Shown: positions 23,816 to 24,156 of the stretch, in pieces
How positions within the stretch are numbered: the first letter of the stretch is position 1
How the letters are laid out: each line of letters opens with the position of its first letter
Source of the DNA: Selenomonadales bacterium
Lineage (GTDB): Bacteria > Bacillota > Negativicutes > Selenomonadales > Selenomonadaceae
Length of the DNA stretch: 24,156 nt
Reading direction: 5' to 3'
Assembly: GCA_900769615.1 (NCBI GenBank)
Contig: CAAGHH010000008.1
Span: 1 to 24,156, forward strand
Notes under the pieces: model-generated
Told to the model about the DNA's origin: nothing
What the model saw: only the letters and a program-made list of their open reading frames with translations
Databases searched by the model: none
Made by a program: the position numbers and the translations under genes

Positions 23816-23919
23816 ACAAGTCGCTGAGAGATACGGCAAAAAATGAATGATTCCAGCCTTGATTGGCAAGGTGTTGTTCTAAAGATTTGCTGGTTTGTTA
23901 AGAAAAAAATAAAAAGTTC

Positions 23920-23948
23920 TTGACAATTAAAAAACATCACGATATAAT
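23920..23948 (+). promoter_or_regulatory. rRNA operon promoter P2
   Basis: TTGACA (23920-23925), a 17-bp spacer and TATAAT (23943-23948), a full consensus match. It is 136 bp after P1, which gives the usual tandem layout of an rrn operon. Right after the start site is the hairpin GTCGCT-AGAG-AGCGAC (23955-23970). Confidence 0.9.
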
Positions 23949-23954
23949 AATTAA

Positions 23955-24156
23955 GTCGCTAGAGAGCGACGGAGATTGTTCTCTGAAAACTAAACAATAC
24001 AGAATAATCATGCAACATGATTAAGCCAGATGTTTAGAAACGAAAGTTTCAAAAAAACATCGATTGGTTATGAACAACATAAGCAATCGGCAATTTCTTT
24101 TTGCAGGTCACGGAAGTGATTTGTGAACCAAAAGATAATAAGAGCCATTTCAAGGT
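23955..24156 (+). other. 16S rRNA leader (5' external transcribed spacer), runs off the window
   Basis: This stretch has no coding sequence. It holds a boxA-like antitermination segment, TTGTTCTCTGAAAA (about 23977-23990), and a chain of hairpins: AATCATG/CATGATT (24006-24022); GATGTTT/AAACATC (24029-24035, 24055-24061) enclosing GAAAC-GAAA-GTTTC (24037-24050); CGATTG/CAATCG (24061-24066, 24084-24089) enclosing TTATG/CATAA; and TCAC-GGAA-GTGA (24108-24119). The mature 16S start, with GAGTTTGATC, is not reached. Together with 23755-23954 this fills the gene-free 3' end of the window. Confidence 0.82.

Noticed and set aside
23819..23840. CTGAGAGATAC resembling the CTGAGA core of a TPP riboswitch
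   Set aside because: The second conserved half (GATCTGG...AATACCAGCG-type) is absent, no thiamine gene follows, and the position is the early transcript of an rRNA promoter.
1..24156. Mobile element, CRISPR array, prophage or defence island
   Set aside because: No transposase, integrase, spaced repeats, phage gene or defence-type domain was seen on either strand; all genes read as chromosomal housekeeping or envelope genes.

Overview
The window reads as a chromosomal segment from a low-GC, meso-diaminopimelate-type Gram-positive-lineage bacterium (Bacillota). Negativicutes is the closest guess, from the gene order and protein style, but that is an impression and not proof. Nearly all genes lie on the plus strand, many with strong Shine-Dalgarno sites and several with GTG or TTG starts. 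The left edge is the 3' part of a 5S rRNA gene with its terminator. The right edge is the promoter and leader region of a second rRNA operon in the same orientation. The segment is therefore the stretch between two co-directional rrn operons, or a contig broken at them.

Region 1 (1-5811): 5S tail and terminator, an LCP-family (LytR-CpsA-Psr) envelope glycopolymer transferase with its own terminator, then an ABC-F ATPase closely followed by a RecD2-type helicase. A long bidirectional terminator closes this part. Region 2 (5812-10564): a minus-strand NiaP-like nicotinate transporter whose promoter carries a palindromic operator candidate. Divergent from it is thiD (HMP/HMP-P kinase), probably co-transcribed with a secreted SGNH hydrolase that has Ig-like domains. 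A membrane-anchored NodB-type polysaccharide deacetylase follows.

Region 3 (10565-23478): a dcw (division and cell wall) cluster in the order mraZ, rsmH, ftsL, murE, murF, mraY, murD, murG, murC, ddl, ftsQ, ftsZ. It covers the Mur ligases, lipid I and lipid II formation, D-Ala-D-Ala supply, two bitopic divisome proteins and the Z-ring tubulin. Genes usually found in such clusters are absent: ftsI/spoVD, ftsW/spoVE, murB and ftsA. Two of the four gaps hold a terminator-like hairpin followed by a new promoter. The mraZ promoter has TGGT repeats in a 10-bp register, the expected form of MraZ operator boxes.

Region 4 (23479-24156): a consensus promoter driving tRNA-Tyr(GTA) and tRNA-Met(CAT), a terminator, then two tandem rRNA promoters and a hairpin-rich 16S leader that stops before the mature 16S sequence.

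I found no mobile element, CRISPR array, defence system or clearly new system. The most interesting points are the gene content of the dcw cluster, the MraZ box array and the candidate NAD-metabolism operator at the transporter gene.
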